A stretch of 64,000 nucleotides of DNA from Strigops habroptila (taxonomy: Eukaryota; Chordata; Aves; Psittaciformes; Psittacidae). Where the stretch lies: the NCBI RefSeq assembly GCF_004027225.2, contig NC_044278.2:4464001-4528000 (forward strand), read 5' to 3'. The translations under genes and the position numbers were made by a program. Shown one piece after another: positions 33,506-46,952 of this stretch; the first letter of the stretch is position 1, and every line of letters begins with the position of its first letter. The notes under the pieces are model-generated. The model searched no databases. It was not told the DNA's origin and worked only from the letters and a program-made list of their open reading frames with translations.

Positions 33506-36500
33506 CCTTGGTCATGATCTGGAAATGTTACAGTTGTCTCCTCTCTCACCCTTTGCCCTGGGTCTCGCTGGTGTCAGGGAGCTGAGGGATGGTAAGCTGT
33601 TGAGGGCTCAGAGGTGCCCAAATCTCTCCCCAGCTGTCCTGTAGTCAATGCAGGAAACGTGCAGCTTGTGATGGTGCCATCCATTCTTGGCCTGATGGTG
33701 CTTAGCTCCCACAGAGCCAGTCTGGAGACGTGTATCACTGGGAGACTTACAGCTTCATCTCTGTTACATTAAGGGGGTTAGAGGGAGATGAACTGTTGAT
33801 TAAGCACTATTTCCTGAAATTTCTGTCCATTTTCCGTGGACTGGTTGAGGAGAGGAAGTTTCTGAGGATGGTCTCACTGGTTTTCTTCTCCACAGCTTTT
33901 CACAGGACGAGTGAATTTTACTTTTTGCACAGAGATCCTATTCCTAATTCTGAAAACTGACACGCTCCCTTATACTTGGGATTGGACCATCTGTTTACAG
34001 CAAGAAAGGTAATGGATGTTAAACTTGAGTAAACTGTGATCTTCCCCCAGAAGCTGCTTGTTTTCCCCAGTTTTGCATCCACCCTCTCTCCTCACAAGCC
34101 TTGAAGATGAGTGATGGCTCCTGTGAGATGCATCACAGTTACCTGCTCTTTCACTTACTACCAACATTCTCTATTTAAAGGAATTCCAGTGAATTTTTGG
34201 GGGAAGCTTAAATGAATGAAAGGTTTGAAGTACCGTTTTATTAAATAAACAATGTGTGAGCAAACATTTTCTTAAAGGCATGTTAGGGCAGAGAGCAGGC
34301 TGCATTCAGAAGGAATAACCCTGTGTCCTGCTCTCCTCTGCCATTTTCCTGAGGGACCCTCACAGTCTCTCCCTTCTCACCTTAACCTGACATACATATA
34401 CTGCTTGACTAAAATTTGAATCTTCTAGTTATGTGAAAGGTGAGAGTATGGTCATGTTTAAGGAGCACCTGTGTATTTATAGCAGGTAACAGCAAGTTCC
34501 TTCCCTATATTGTCACTTGTCCAGGTGCTTACCCAAAGTTACTGGGTGAATTTGGGGTATAGAAGTATCTGTGTTTTGACCAGCTAGCAGCTGATGTCCT
34601 GTGCTATAATAGAGGACTGCAACAATCAGACAAGCTTCCCATATGTTCATACAGGTTGCAGGCCGTTGGATTCCACTGGCCATAGTCAACAGCACTGCTC
34701 TTTGTTTAAGACAGAGAAAAGTTTCAAGGCATTAGCTAGGTGATGCAGGGAAGTATTTGCATTAAGCATCACTGTGCAGTCTAGAAACCACCTGCTGCAA
34801 CATTTTGTAAAGTGTGTTTTGAGACTGAAATGCCAAATGGTATACATACACATGCTAATCAGCTAAAACCATCAATATCTGTTTTTTGAGCATGAATCAG
34901 AGGATAGTATCTTGGATACAGCACAAACTGACAGACAATATTATTGTCAAACAGAGAAACTATCAGGTCATACTTTAATTCTTCTCCGCTGTCCTGGGAG
35001 AGAGTTTAATCTCCAGCGCAAAGGGAGGATTCACAGATATATCTAGCTGAGGCAGAATGGATGTTGTAAAGGCATATTTAATGGCATGTTGTTAAGATTT
35101 TATCATGCCTACATGTGAGATTGGAAATGTGGAAGGTGCAACTGTTCTTTTGCCATAGCAAAGAAGATACTTACTTTTAACATAGTTTGTGATCTGCAAT
35201 ACATAAGCTTTATTGCAGATAGCATCCTGAAGATTACAGATTTTATCTATTTCTTGGTCAATTTGAACTTTTATAGCCTGTAAAAATACCTATACGTACT
35301 TTTGTACATGTCAGCCAAGGATGCAGGGGTACTCTCTTCTTTGCCCTATTGCTTCAGGAGCATCAGGGACCTTTTTCTGTACTGGAAGATGAGCCTAAAA
35401 TAGTTCTAGTCTGAAGCATCCCTGAGCAAGCCAGCCTCAAATCATCTCCTGATACATGCCTTTCCACCTCAGAGGTGTCAAGAGCTGATTTGGATTGAGA
35501 ACCACTTAGTTGTCTTCTCCAGTTTGTGAAGTGCAGATGTTATCCTGGAGACGAGCTGTGATATTTTGCAAGGTTCAGCCTCAAACTAAAAAACCTGGCT
35601 ATTGGCATAAAGAAAAGTTCTTTTGGAAAATAGCACCGACTACTCAAAACCTAGTTAATTTTTACCGTCAGATTTTGCAAAAAGGCCCTTCAGGCTTGGC
35701 AGCAGTTCCTTTTCCTCAAGAATTAGGTCTCAGTATTAAAAACACACGTCCCTTTTGTGCATGTGTTTTTAATACCGGAAAGAGGGTAATCTGGTGCAAT
35801 TTCAAGCTACTTGAAATTTTGGCTTTTTGTTGTTGCTGTTCTGTCTTACTCTGGTCCACGACTGAAGCTCATGGGCATTGCTGCACTAAAACTAAGCTAA
35901 AAATAAATGTAAAAATATCCTTTGAAAACCTGCTTTGGCAGCATTGCATACTGTCTCAACTTTTCTTTTTCCTCAAATATCTTTCAGTCCTGCCACAATG
36001 CTAAAAAGAGGTTGTTGGTTTTCTTTTTAGGTACAAGCTGTTTCAAATTCTTCTGTTATATCAGGCATAGTTTTACCATCTCCTTCACAGTGAAAATAGT
36101 AATAATTTGGCAGGAACAAAAGAGATGCCAGGGTCTCTCTATTTGGAAAAAATGATACATCAATCATGCTAGTTGCCAGTAATTTGATTCAGGTATGAGC
36201 TGTGAATGAAACTTGCTGTTCAAACATGTGTTATAGATTTTCTATGCTTTCCCTTCTGATTAAATGCCAATCGTATTCTACTAGAGCTGGACAAATCCAG
36301 TGTCTCTTTGTTGTACTGCCTATTGCTCTTCCCATATGTCACCAACTCGGTTAAGGCTGAGATGTTCAGTGTTGCATGATCCTGTTCTACCCATCCACTT
36401 CCATCTTGCAAAAAAAACCGCTCTGATGACAACCAACCGAAATAAAACCCACTGACATAGATGCATTGCATGTCATTTTGCTTTTGGATAAGCTAGGCAA

Positions 36501-39500
36501 TGTAGGAATATGCTCTCCTCTGAATGAATGTGATGTATTAGGGCTTGATCTTCCCAGCACCCCTCTACCTGAGAAAGTTCCTGCACGTAATAAGGCTCAT
36601 TCAGTTTAATGGGGCAGCTCCTGTTTGTAGGACTGAGGCCTTGAAGTGTATGGGTACCTTTCATTGACAGTGATAGCAGTTATTTATCTAAATCCTTTGG
36701 GCATCTATGGGCAAAAGGAAAACAGCAGTACATTGAAAAAATTAATATTGAATATGTTTCTGATAAAAGTGACAGCTGATGCAATATGAAACAATAAAAA
36801 CCACATAGAACCCGAACAGTTACTTTAGATTCAAATAGGTTCATTTGACCATGAAATAATGTCATTGATATCAATTGCTGTACACTGCAGCTGACTTTGT
36901 GGCCATAACACTTCTCACGGTGAAGGAAGTTTCCATCCAACTTTAAAAGATAAATTGCAGTTTTGATTTTTTTAAAATAATTTGGTGAAAGAAGAAAGCC
37001 ACTGTAATACCATCGCTTGTTTAATTATTTAGGTACTGTTAAATGATATATTTTGAGTGAATCTCCTTTTCTTGGAGGTTTTTCCATAGAAATCTGCAAG
37101 TTCAGACACACAACAAGGGGTAGAATTTTAAAGCATGGCCTTCCAGATGTCAGTCTGATTTGGGCTTCTGACTCCACCACCATCCAAACTATGGCAGGCA
37201 CAGCAAAAATCACAATTCTAAAGGTGATGAGTTAGAATTTTTTATTTCAAAAATTCCAAAGGGCAAACCTTGCTAGGTATTTTTTTGTTGAGTTTGCCTA
37301 GGTTTGCATGCTTTTTTAAGCCTTTAATGTAGCACTAGAAGCAGGATGGGCAAGATGATGCCACTGATCCTCACCCACATCAGTACAATGACATTGCAAG
37401 CCTTTCCTTATTACGTTAACATCTCTTTCTAAGTGACTCCTATCGAGTCACATTCATTGTAACACTTCTTAACTCAGAAGCATAGTTACCAATGTTACTA
37501 CTACTTAACCTTGCAGGTGGCTAGCCAAAATTTCAACTACTTAACTTAGACGTATAGAAGAAAAAAGCCTATCTCATACAGAGTTGCCCAATATCACAGT
37601 TTCTTTTTGCCTAAAATAAAAGACACACACACAAAAAAATCTACCCGTATTCACAATGATTTTAGCTATGTCAAGTCATCATCTCAGGCATGTATTGCTT
37701 TGCTCACATGTCTGAAAAGTCACAAATCTCAAGATACTAATCAGGTGAAAAATCAGTACCTGCAGACAGCACTCTTGTGGGTAAGCCAAGTTCAACAAGC
37801 TCCATACATACTTAAGGAGTGCTCTTAGACTGTCACGGTGAGCAGCATTAAAGCTGGGTGGGATAGTGTTGTCTCTTGTTCTGCATCTGTTAAGATATCT
37901 ACTGCATAGAGAAAAGAGAAGAACCACAATGCTGGCTTGTTTCTCAAATCCTTGTGCTTGGGGGATAAGAAAGCACAGAGAATATTGTTGATAGTTCTGT
38001 TGCATAATACTGAAAATGCTGTCCCTAGTTTTTTCTGTAATCACTTTTGCCTTTTAACGTATGATTTAGCTATAAATTATCACCTTAGTCACAAGCACTC
38101 TCTTCATAAACTCACTGAAAAGCAAATTAACCTTTTCTCTCTAGGATGAACTCTGCTATTAATATGAAAATCAATTCAGTCCTTTCTCTTTTGGTTACCC
38201 CAGCCTGTTTGCACTTCCCAAGCTGAATAGTGACCGTCTAGTTAGTCACTTAAGCAAAATTAATTTTGAGAAGCCATTAAAAGAACCCACCCAATAATAT
38301 GGTAAGTTATGTTCTGGAAAGCTTTTCATTACTTCATCTGCGGTTTCAAATTGCAAACCAGAATGTATAATTATTGCGCTGATTCCTCCATCCTGACCTT
38401 GGACCAGACCCACAGGTGGTGAACACCAGTGCAGTTTAATAGCAGTCCATGTCACTTATGCACTTTTCAACTGCCCGCAGATCTAATCCCTACCTGTTCC
38501 TGGGCCTATCTTTAAGGTAATTTTTCCAACTGATGCCTTTATCAGAATCAAACTCTCCATTTCAGGTTGTAACCATTATTTAACAGCTGTTCTCAAGTGG
38601 CATGCATAAAATCTTCTTCTCAGAAATACATGAACTGTTTAGCACCCAAGGAAAGATTTGTCCAAAGAACAAAAGTCCATTAAGATCAAAGGAACAAAGT
38701 CTCTGTGTGCAGTGAAGAGTGAGCTGTAATAGCATCCAAGTGTTATGTGGGTATGGGCATACAGGGTAATGTGAAAGGTTATACAGGATTTTCCTTTGTT
38801 CTCACTTTCTGCAATCATAGCAGATGCTAAGGAGTATTTTCTCCTCTGCTTGTCAGGCTTTGTATCCTTACACAAAGAATTTCATCACCCTACTTTATGC
38901 TATCATCTCTCTCATTGACAGGCAAATCTGGTTAGTAGAAAGCCATTTCTTCCTGTGTTCTCACCTTTTTTTCTAGACTAATATAGCTGTTGTTCTCCTA
39001 CCCCCACTGCAGTCAATGAATTCCCCTCTTGCAAGGAAGAATGCAGAGCTGTAACCAGTCTCACTGAGAAATGTGTCCTAAAAAATTAAAATACATACAG
39101 GCTTCTGATGGCAGCAAAATAATTAAATCTGCAGTAAAACACTGACTCACGTGGTACCTTAGCAAAATGTTGAATTTCATGGTGGTACAGTGTTAAGTCT
39201 GTCCCCAGGCTCTCGGAAGTGTTGTTTTAGGCTCTTTGATGACTCAGAGGAGACCGAAGGTATGTGTTTTTAGGACACTTTCTGATACATATAAAAGAAA
39301 AAAAGAAGAAAGCTGAGATTTTGCGGCAAAGGCTGAATGTTTCTGCCGTGAGAAATGCTGAGGAGAGCTCTGCCACACAACTTCTGCCTACATGCAGGCT
39401 CAGGGACAGGATCCAAAACCGCTGCTGCAACCCTGGAACACCCCCAACTGGTTAGCATCCTAATTTTGGAGTTTTCTACATGCAGCTTTCTCATGCCCCT

Positions 39501-40284
39501 GGAGGTATATGAAGAACTGCTTCATTTTTCAGTGACTCATAACAAAGCTTAAGTCAGCTAGGACCTAGAAACAAAAACCTTCCTCCAAACGAGGGCTGAT
39601 CTGTAGGGTTTTTGGAGGACATGTAGAGGATATCGAGGCAATAGCTGTTTTCTTTTAAAACACAGCCAAAGGAGGAGGAGGGCCCACTTTTCACACAACA
39701 GACTTCTGGCTGGGCAGTCACCCAACAGACCAGAAAACGAGAGTTACTCCCAGGACTGTTTCAGTGTTTTATATACTTTGGAATAAGCTGGCACTCGATA
39801 AATATCTTGGAATTGAGGGACCTTCTCTTTCTTTTCTTGCCCAGTGCATCTTGGGTTAATTTCTGCAGCACACTTGCTTTCTCTCTGCGACCAAGCAGAT
39901 ATTGTAACTATTTTCTCGCAAAGGGAAATGTGAGATCTCTCCCATTTCCCTGAGAATAATTGCTGCATTGCAAACCCTGCAAAATCTTGCACACTGCAAA
40001 AAAACAGGGGGATTGTACACCACGATGCACACAGGGACTCAAGCTGGTTGCAAGCACAAGTTTCTGCTGCCAGGGACATACAACATTTGTAAGGAGAGTC
40101 AAGTATGCATGTGGGTTGGGATCAACGTACTTGGTGGTTGGGGAAGGAGAGGGAACCTGGGTAGGATGGAAAGTTAGCAAAGAGGCAGGGTGAGGGAAAA
40201 GGTAAGGACGCGTCTTTCCGCCATCTCTAATAATTGCACACATGCATGCTGCCGAATTTCAGTCACAAATACTACTGAAAAAAG
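33506..40284. other. Non-coding unique sequence, no gene seen
   Basis: No recognised exon or RNA gene. It contains the longest non-transposon open frame on the plus strand (164 codons from a TTG at 35510 to 36004). That frame matches no family I know, has unremarkable codon use and includes a perfect inverted repeat (listed separately). Over 128 kb of double-stranded reading, one such frame is compatible with chance. Confidence 0.5.
35733..35775. repeat. Perfect 14-bp inverted repeat with 15-base loop
   Basis: GTATTAAAAACACA (35733-35746) and TGTGTTTTTAATAC (35762-35775) are perfect reverse complements separated by CGTCCCTTTTGTGCA. Outside the arms pairing stops at once, so the stem is shorter than a normal microRNA precursor. 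No flanking transposon features or target duplication were seen. Confidence 0.85.
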
Positions 40285-40285
40285 C

Positions 40286-40357
40286 CATAGAATCATAGAA
40301 TGGTTTGGGTTAAAGTGACCTTAAAGATCATTTAGTTCCAACCCCCCTGCCATGGGA
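40286..40357 (-). mobile_element. CR1 LINE 3' fragment
   Basis: The plus-strand CATAGAATCATAGAATGGTT, then TGGGTTAAAGTGACCTTAAA, GATCATTTAGTTCCAACCCC and CCTGCCATGGG, is the reverse of the avian CR1 3' end with two terminal octamers. Only about 70 bp remain. It carries no coding sequence. Confidence 0.95.
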
Positions 40358-41029
40358 AGTCCTTTTTGTTATAGTTGTCTCCTGAAAAAAACATCACATC
40401 AATTCACTGTTGTAAAAGAAATCGTTACCTTTTCGCCAATCTGTACATTTATGAAAGGAACACATAATTCTTTTCGGAAGTGTAATTTTAATATCTGTAA
40501 ATATATTGCTGGCCTCTTTATCTTCTTGTTCTATGACCTGGCATGTGCCCCGGGCCTGTGTTGCTCTAACAGCCACCTTGAGTAGTACAAGCTGAGCACA
40601 AGCTTTGTTTTTATGTCTGTTCACTTGCTAAACATGTACTCTTTTTTTGTAAAAGGTGTTAAACTGAACTCAATAGATTAAGCAGTTAATAGGTCAAAAC
40701 GAGTCCTTCAGGGACGGGCCAGGCTCTGCCTGCTATTCCCATTACTTGCAAGGTTAAGCTGAGGTATTTGTCTCCTTGTTTAAATTCTGTGCTTGTTGTG
40801 TACTTTCCAGTATTTTCAAATACCAGTGACAGATTTGCTAAAATCTCTCTAAACCTCCTTTTTAATATGCTGCTGCTTCATTTCTAACACTTCTAAGCTG
40901 ATTCAGACCCACATCATTAAGGAATGCCTACACATCGCCTTTGCCCTCATAAATGGAAAGACCTCCTTAAAGCTTTCAAAATTCTTAGCTGCCCTGCATA
41001 GTGCAGTGAAGAGGGTGAAATGGAATATA

Positions 41030-41330
41030 TTATGAAATGTCATACCCAGTCCAAATTGGATGAGCAATTAATGAACTAATAATTAGGTTGCAGCACTGTT
41101 TCTTCAGAAACCTTTAATTTTGACATCAATAGGCATCATACATATCTCAGTGTGAAATAACTTTATAGCTTTGGTTGGTCTTATGATAGCAATGCTTAGA
41201 AAACAAAATAAAGGCATCTATGGCACTGTTAATGGAACAATTAAAGCTGCAAATGAAAATGTACAGAAGTCAGGATGTGAAATGTAACATTAGCTAATTT
41301 ACTTTGTACTTTTATACTGTCTACTGTCGA
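41030..41330. promoter_or_regulatory. Candidate conserved non-coding element
   Basis: Unique AT-rich sequence with closely spaced homeodomain-like cores: GAGCAATTAATGAACTAATAA, CTTTAATTTTGACATCAAT, ACAATTAAAGC and TAGCTAATTTAC. It has no transposon or simple-repeat signature. The appearance is that of deeply conserved developmental enhancers, but conservation cannot be seen from one sequence, so this is a guess from composition and motif density. Confidence 0.25.
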
Positions 41331-41619
41331 GAGTGTTGAAATCTCGGTCTGGTTACACAAGTACCGAATGACTGCTAGCTTGACATTAGTCATATTAATC
41401 TTCCTAGCCTGCCTCTATAGCCAGTGAAGAGGCAGAAGCCTTGTCCTGTCATTCTGAATTGCCCAGTTTCACTAGGCAAAATTTAGCTTTTGTGAATTAA
41501 TACCTTTGCATCCCTGCATATTCATTTACTGAGTAAGTTTAAGTTATTACAAACAATCCTCGCTATTTCAGTTCCTAATATTTGTACATGGAAATTGAAA
41601 AGCCTTGCTTTGCACTAAC

Positions 41620-41870
41620 ATGAGCTCATGCATATAACTTCCTAGGTTATTATTTTCAAAGAAAAAGAAAGGGAACATTGTCCAGGTTCAATGTCAATTC
41701 AGCTTTATATGCCTCAGAACAGGAACCGCCATTAAAATTAAGCATATGCTTAATTAGTTTTCTGAACATGAATGGATTTAAGCACGTGTTTAAATGCCTA
41801 CCTCACTTGAGGCCCTAATGGGCCATGCAAACCTAAAAGTTCACATGGAGTGGATAATCATAAATTTATC
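41620..41870. promoter_or_regulatory. Candidate regulatory block around a 20-bp palindrome
   Basis: This block contains the perfect palindrome AATTAAGCATATGCTTAATT (41736-41755). The palindrome carries a central E-box-like CATATG, two POU/homeodomain-like ATGCTTAAT half-sites and a following TTAATTAG. Nearby are ATGCATAT (41628) and CACGTG-like GCACGTGTTT (41783). Symmetric sites like this could bind a dimeric homeodomain or bHLH factor. Activity is unproven. Confidence 0.3.
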
Positions 41871-44800
41871 AGAATGGAAGCTGCTGTTCACTGTGTATGT
41901 AGACAACAGATTGTAGTATTGTCCTCTCTCCATCTGGGATATCTAGATCTTGCTGAAATAAAGCAGTAGCAGTAGAATAAGAGCTGTTATTTCTCACTCA
42001 GATCAGTTCAGCAGTACACTATTTGATAGTATGGTGTCTGTGCCTTTGCCACAGAGAAAAGGAATATATTTTTTTTTATGAAATCTTGTAATTTACAAGA
42101 TCAATAGAAATTAGGTAGAAGGAAAAACCCTAAGCAAACAGAAGGGATACTTAGAACAAAAGAATCCACCAGCTACTTCATGGCTATATACTGTCTTTCC
42201 TAGATATGAATTGAAGGCAGATTTTTTTAATGTTTCAAAGAGACGACTGCTGTCTCACAAGATTTGTACTAAGGGACTTTGCAAAAATGTCATACTTTTT
42301 ACAACAACAGCAGAGCCCTAAAGATATTTCTGGTGTAGACTGGGTTTGTGCAGTTTGCACATCACTCGTCCTTTGTGCTCTGACCCGATGGTTAAGTGAT
42401 ACAAATCTTTATTTCCATTCCTATTCATGGTTCTGTTGCTTGCAACTATCTCCACACTTGTGCTATGTGCTAATGGTAGCAACAAACAGAAAATTAACAG
42501 AAAGCTGCCAGTATGGATGCCCAAGTGGACATAAGATGTAGGTGGTTGAGGAGCGCTACATTGGCTCTTCTTTTCCCTTACCCCTGTTACAATTTCTGTG
42601 TGACAGAGTGATAGCAGCAGACATGTAGCATAGGGCTGCTGATGCAGAAGGGCCCATTCCAGCTGTTCTATCCCCAGTTGTTATACAGTGCAACAGTTCT
42701 GCACCTTCTTGACTGATGCACGAGCAATCAGAGAAAAACTGTGGTTTTGTACTTGGAATGCTGTGGCAAGAAGATTGAAGATAGAAACTTATAAGGGTCT
42801 TAAAACCCCCTTATCTTATCCCTATTTACTCTTTAGCAAAAGTTTTTTCAGCTGGAGAAGAGCTGTTGCAATAGCTAGCACTGAAACTCTGCCCAGCAAG
42901 CTGTTAACTGTTGAGCAAGCTCTTCTGTGAGCAGCAGCCCAGCAAAGACCAGTGAGAGTGTCTGGGTTGTCTATGTGATTTTGTGATTTTCTTGTATTTG
43001 ATAATGATTGAACTCATGTTTCCCTCAGTATGAAACCAGTATTTTCTGAGATGACTTACTTCTGTTTTGAATTAGATGAACTGTGGTAAGTGGTACAAAA
43101 ACTCTTTGGTGGGAAGGGGGAACAGATATTGAAATAATATATTCATATCAATAACATGACCTCAAATGTAATTTCTTAGGAAATAAGACTATGAGATTTC
43201 ACGAAAGCTAATTGTGGTGGACATGTGCTGGATAATCCAGTGGTAGGGTCTGGACATGTAATGCTTTCTAAACTAAAGCATACAGAACAGTCCTAACAGT
43301 GGTTGCCTTTGCTTATACAAGGCTCTGCACCTACCAACTTTTTCTTTTTCTCTAGATGTTAAAACTTCTAGGTTTGTTTTGAGCCACGTTAGATAATAAA
43401 ATTGAAAATGCTGAAGGCTAAATGAGCATGAAGCACTGTCTGGACAGGTGATAGCCAGAAAATTTAACACCTTGTCCTTTATGTTGAATTTCACTAACCT
43501 ACACGTTACATTATAAAACTATTTTGTTATCGCTGTCATATAAACATTTTACTGAAGATCACAGAAGAAAGTGAGGTACTTATGAGAACTACAGAATTAC
43601 TTGGGGGGATGAAATTCATGTTTTACACTAAAAACCTAAAGAAGACAAATTTGTTTCATGTCTCTAAGAAAGGAAAATAGTTATTATATAACAACCTACT
43701 GTCATTATGTTGATCTGCAATACAGTATAGCCATGGCTAGTAACGTGCCATAGTATTTGCACTGGGTTTGCAAGGTTCCAGGACTTGCTCTGTCTGAACT
43801 TGCCTTGACCTGCCTGCAGACTTATTTTAGTTGGTTTATCTGTGACAGCAATTTCTCTAACTCTTTAGGACTTTATGACAGATAAGTTTTGCTTGTGTTT
43901 ATCTTTGTGTGGTACCAGCATGGTTTACCAGTACAAACATAGGGTGCAGTGAGCAGGGGTACAGGCTTGGGGTGATAAGATATGGGGCACAGGCTCAACA
44001 CTGGAGGCCCCACAGCTAAAGAAATGCAGTCCTAGAGCTGGACAAAACTGTTTTCAGGGTAAGAAAGTGAATGAAGAAATAGTAAATCCACGCTAAAAAA
44101 TTAGCTGTAACATGGAGGTGCAGATCAATGACATAAAGGCTAGGTGTAAAAGCATGTTGACAGGTATATAAAAGTGACCCCAAAAGAACCCAAAACAAAG
44201 GAAGAGGAAAACATCAATGTGAACAATATTTTCCTGCTGGCAAAGAACTTTGGATACTGACAACTCACTGTTAACACTGCCAACTCCAGAATGAAACCAC
44301 CAACCTGAGGACTAAGAGGACCACCAGAGAGTGAGCATAACATCAGGAAAAGACACAGAAACTAAGTGCATGTGTAAAAATTTAACTGTATCACTGTAAC
44401 TATTACTGAACATTTTCTGCATAGTCAAGTGCTTTCTCTTTCCATAACAGTTATATCTGGACTAATAATGATTCTTGGATTAGACTCAACATTTCAATTG
44501 TTCTAATGATAAATGTAGACTTTTTATATAAGCTATGCTTCCTTTTTGCCTGTAAACAAGATTTTTAACTACCTAAAAGGAAGAAATTTTGAAGACATAC
44601 AGCTCTTCTACACTAATAGAAAATAGTATAAGATCCAGTGGTCAGAAATTGATGTAAATGAAGCAATGAAATTATATTTGTGATATGCTGTCAGCAACAG
44701 TAAAAATGTATCAAAATAAAAAGCAAATTGTGCAAAGCAGGAAAATGTCTTTAATAGGAAAATATGAATCAGGGACGTGCATTTCACTGTAGGAGTTTGT

Positions 44801-46850
44801 TTTGGCTTTCTCTTTTTGCCAATGGCAAGCTTTAGGCAGGAGGGAAATCATGTTCTACTATAGCTCATGGAAATAGTCTGCCCTCCCTTCTACATTTGCC
44901 AGGGCGTTTTTGTTGCACTAGATGCTAGTGCTGTCAGGCTCCCTGTTTGTGCTCCCACAAGCTCTTCAAAAGAAGCAGCACTTGTTTAGGCTCATGGAGG
45001 TTTTCCATTAGGAGAGCAGAGAGGGAGATCATCTACATGCTTCTTCACTCTCAAGCTAAGAAAAAAATGTTCTGTGCAATGTTCACTGAAAGACCTTGGC
45101 TTTTCAGGGGCTTCAAAAGCTGTACATAAAATGAATTTTTACTGCCAAAATGGATCGTATTATTTGGAGTGGTTTAGGCTACATTCGTACAAAGCAGCAC
45201 GTAACTGTTCTTCGGAGAGCTACGGTGGGGCTTTATAAGAACATGGAATGGAAGCAAAGAGGTCACATTAATTTATGCTTTCATAATATCAAGACTGTAA
45301 GGAAATATATTTTAAATAAGAATTGACATAGGAGACCTCCATGATAACAGCTTATATTGAAGGAAATCATTCTTATACAATATATTTCTCAAGACTCATA
45401 AAAGATAGCAATAACAAACAACATTATGCAGTATCTGGGAAATTCTATTTACTTAAAATGCTTTCTGCTTTTATTATTATTCAGGCTCATTCTTTCAGTA
45501 GAAGTTCTGATTGCAGTTAGAGCAATGTGAATGATCTCATTACAACAGGGTTGTATTAGAAAATCTAATACTGATAGTTCTAACAATGGCACCTTTCTCT
45601 TATTACCTGTCACTTGGCTACAACAAGAGCCATGCAAATTTCCTGCCATGAAATACTGGTAGGTGGCTGGAAACCAATCTAATATGCTGCACGTATCCCA
45701 CATATACCCTACTGCACTGTGGAAAAAAGCATGTTCAATATCCTGACTGTGGCTGGTTTGGAGCACAGGCTGCTGCACAGGCAGTGTTGGGCAATGGACA
45801 GGTTTATTCTTTAGTCTGGAGCATATAAAAAGCCATCACGTAGGCCATAATATGGATGCACATCAACATGAATCTTTTGACCGTAGACCCTCAAGTAAGT
45901 CACAGGCAGCTTTCAGGGCAGTCATTCTTTGACTTCTAGCAGCCAATTCCTTACCTCCTCATCAGCACTTTTCTACTGCATGTTCATGTGCAAGGCCAGT
46001 TAGATTTTGCCTTTGGAAGATCTGAGAGGCTAGTTAGTGTTACTTAGCTGAAAGGGATCACAAATGCTCAAGATACATGCTCCCAGATTTTGGTGCTGCT
46101 ATGAGAGAGGGAAGAAGGAAGAGCTACCTCTCTGTTCCAGTACAGCTCTCCTACAGTGTTTCAACATTACTCCTTAGCTGTCCTTGACTTTTGTAGGGTT
46201 TCTCAGTACTGACAGCTACAACATGTGCTGTAGGACCTACTCACCAGCCTTGCACCAGAAAGGCAATGTAACAGAAAGTAAATCCTTCCTGTCTACTGAA
46301 AGTTAATGGTTTTCTACCCTTTAAAATTAAGATTTATTAGCAGGTGGGGAATGTTTCCTAAATTTCACACACAGTAAAACAAGATAACCATCTAAGCAGG
46401 GAAAATTCAGACCTTATAAAGTGAGAAATAAAACGTGAAAATCTGTAAAACCGATGTCCCTCTTGAGAAGGATGGGTCCTTTTCTCTAGGCTTTCTTTCA
46501 AATTTAGCAACTTTCAGTATTCCTGTGGTTGAGAGAAAGTGTCCTCTCCCCTGACTTCTCTTTGGAGTCCTTAAGAAGGCCACTGTCATTTCTTAGGCTT
46601 GGTGTAGATCTGTCCTCCACTGCAGGTAGCCTCTTGCTCCCTTCAGAAGTCCTCCAGTCCCCATTCCTTCAGGATTTCCTTGCTTTATTCTTCTCCCACC
46701 ACTTGTCCTGCCCTGTCCTGGTGGTCTGGCTTGCTTGGATGCTCTTATGGAAGGTGTTGTTTTCCTTCGTCCCTTTTTTTAGTGTGTTCCCCTTCAAACC
46801 ACAGTACAGTCACCAGGAGCAGCCTTCCTCTCTGCTGCCTCTCTTCACAG
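41871..46850. other. Non-coding unique sequence, no gene seen
   Basis: No recognised gene, RNA or transposon. All open frames are 110 codons or less and match no known domain. It is AT-rich with no notable simple repeat. Confidence 0.55.
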
Positions 46851-46854
46851 CATC

Positions 46855-46952
46855 CCTGTAATGTTATAGCATGATGTAAATACAACATGCCACCATGTCA
46901 GTACCTGTAATGTTATAGCATGATGTAAACACAACATGCCATCATGTCAGTA
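46855..46952. repeat. Tandem duplication, two copies of a 49-bp unit
   Basis: The unit starting CCTGTAATGTTATAGCATGA is present at 46855-46903 and 46904-46952 with only two differences (a T/C and a C/T), and CCTG begins a third copy at 46953. Each unit holds a short hairpin: CATGATG (46919-46925) and CATCATG (46940-46946) pair perfectly in copy two, while copy one has one mismatch. The high identity suggests a recent duplication. Confidence 0.95.

Noticed and set aside
35510..36004. 164-codon plus-strand open frame
   Set aside because: It starts only at TTG and has no domain, splice or promoter context. About one frame of this size is expected by chance in 64 kb of this composition.
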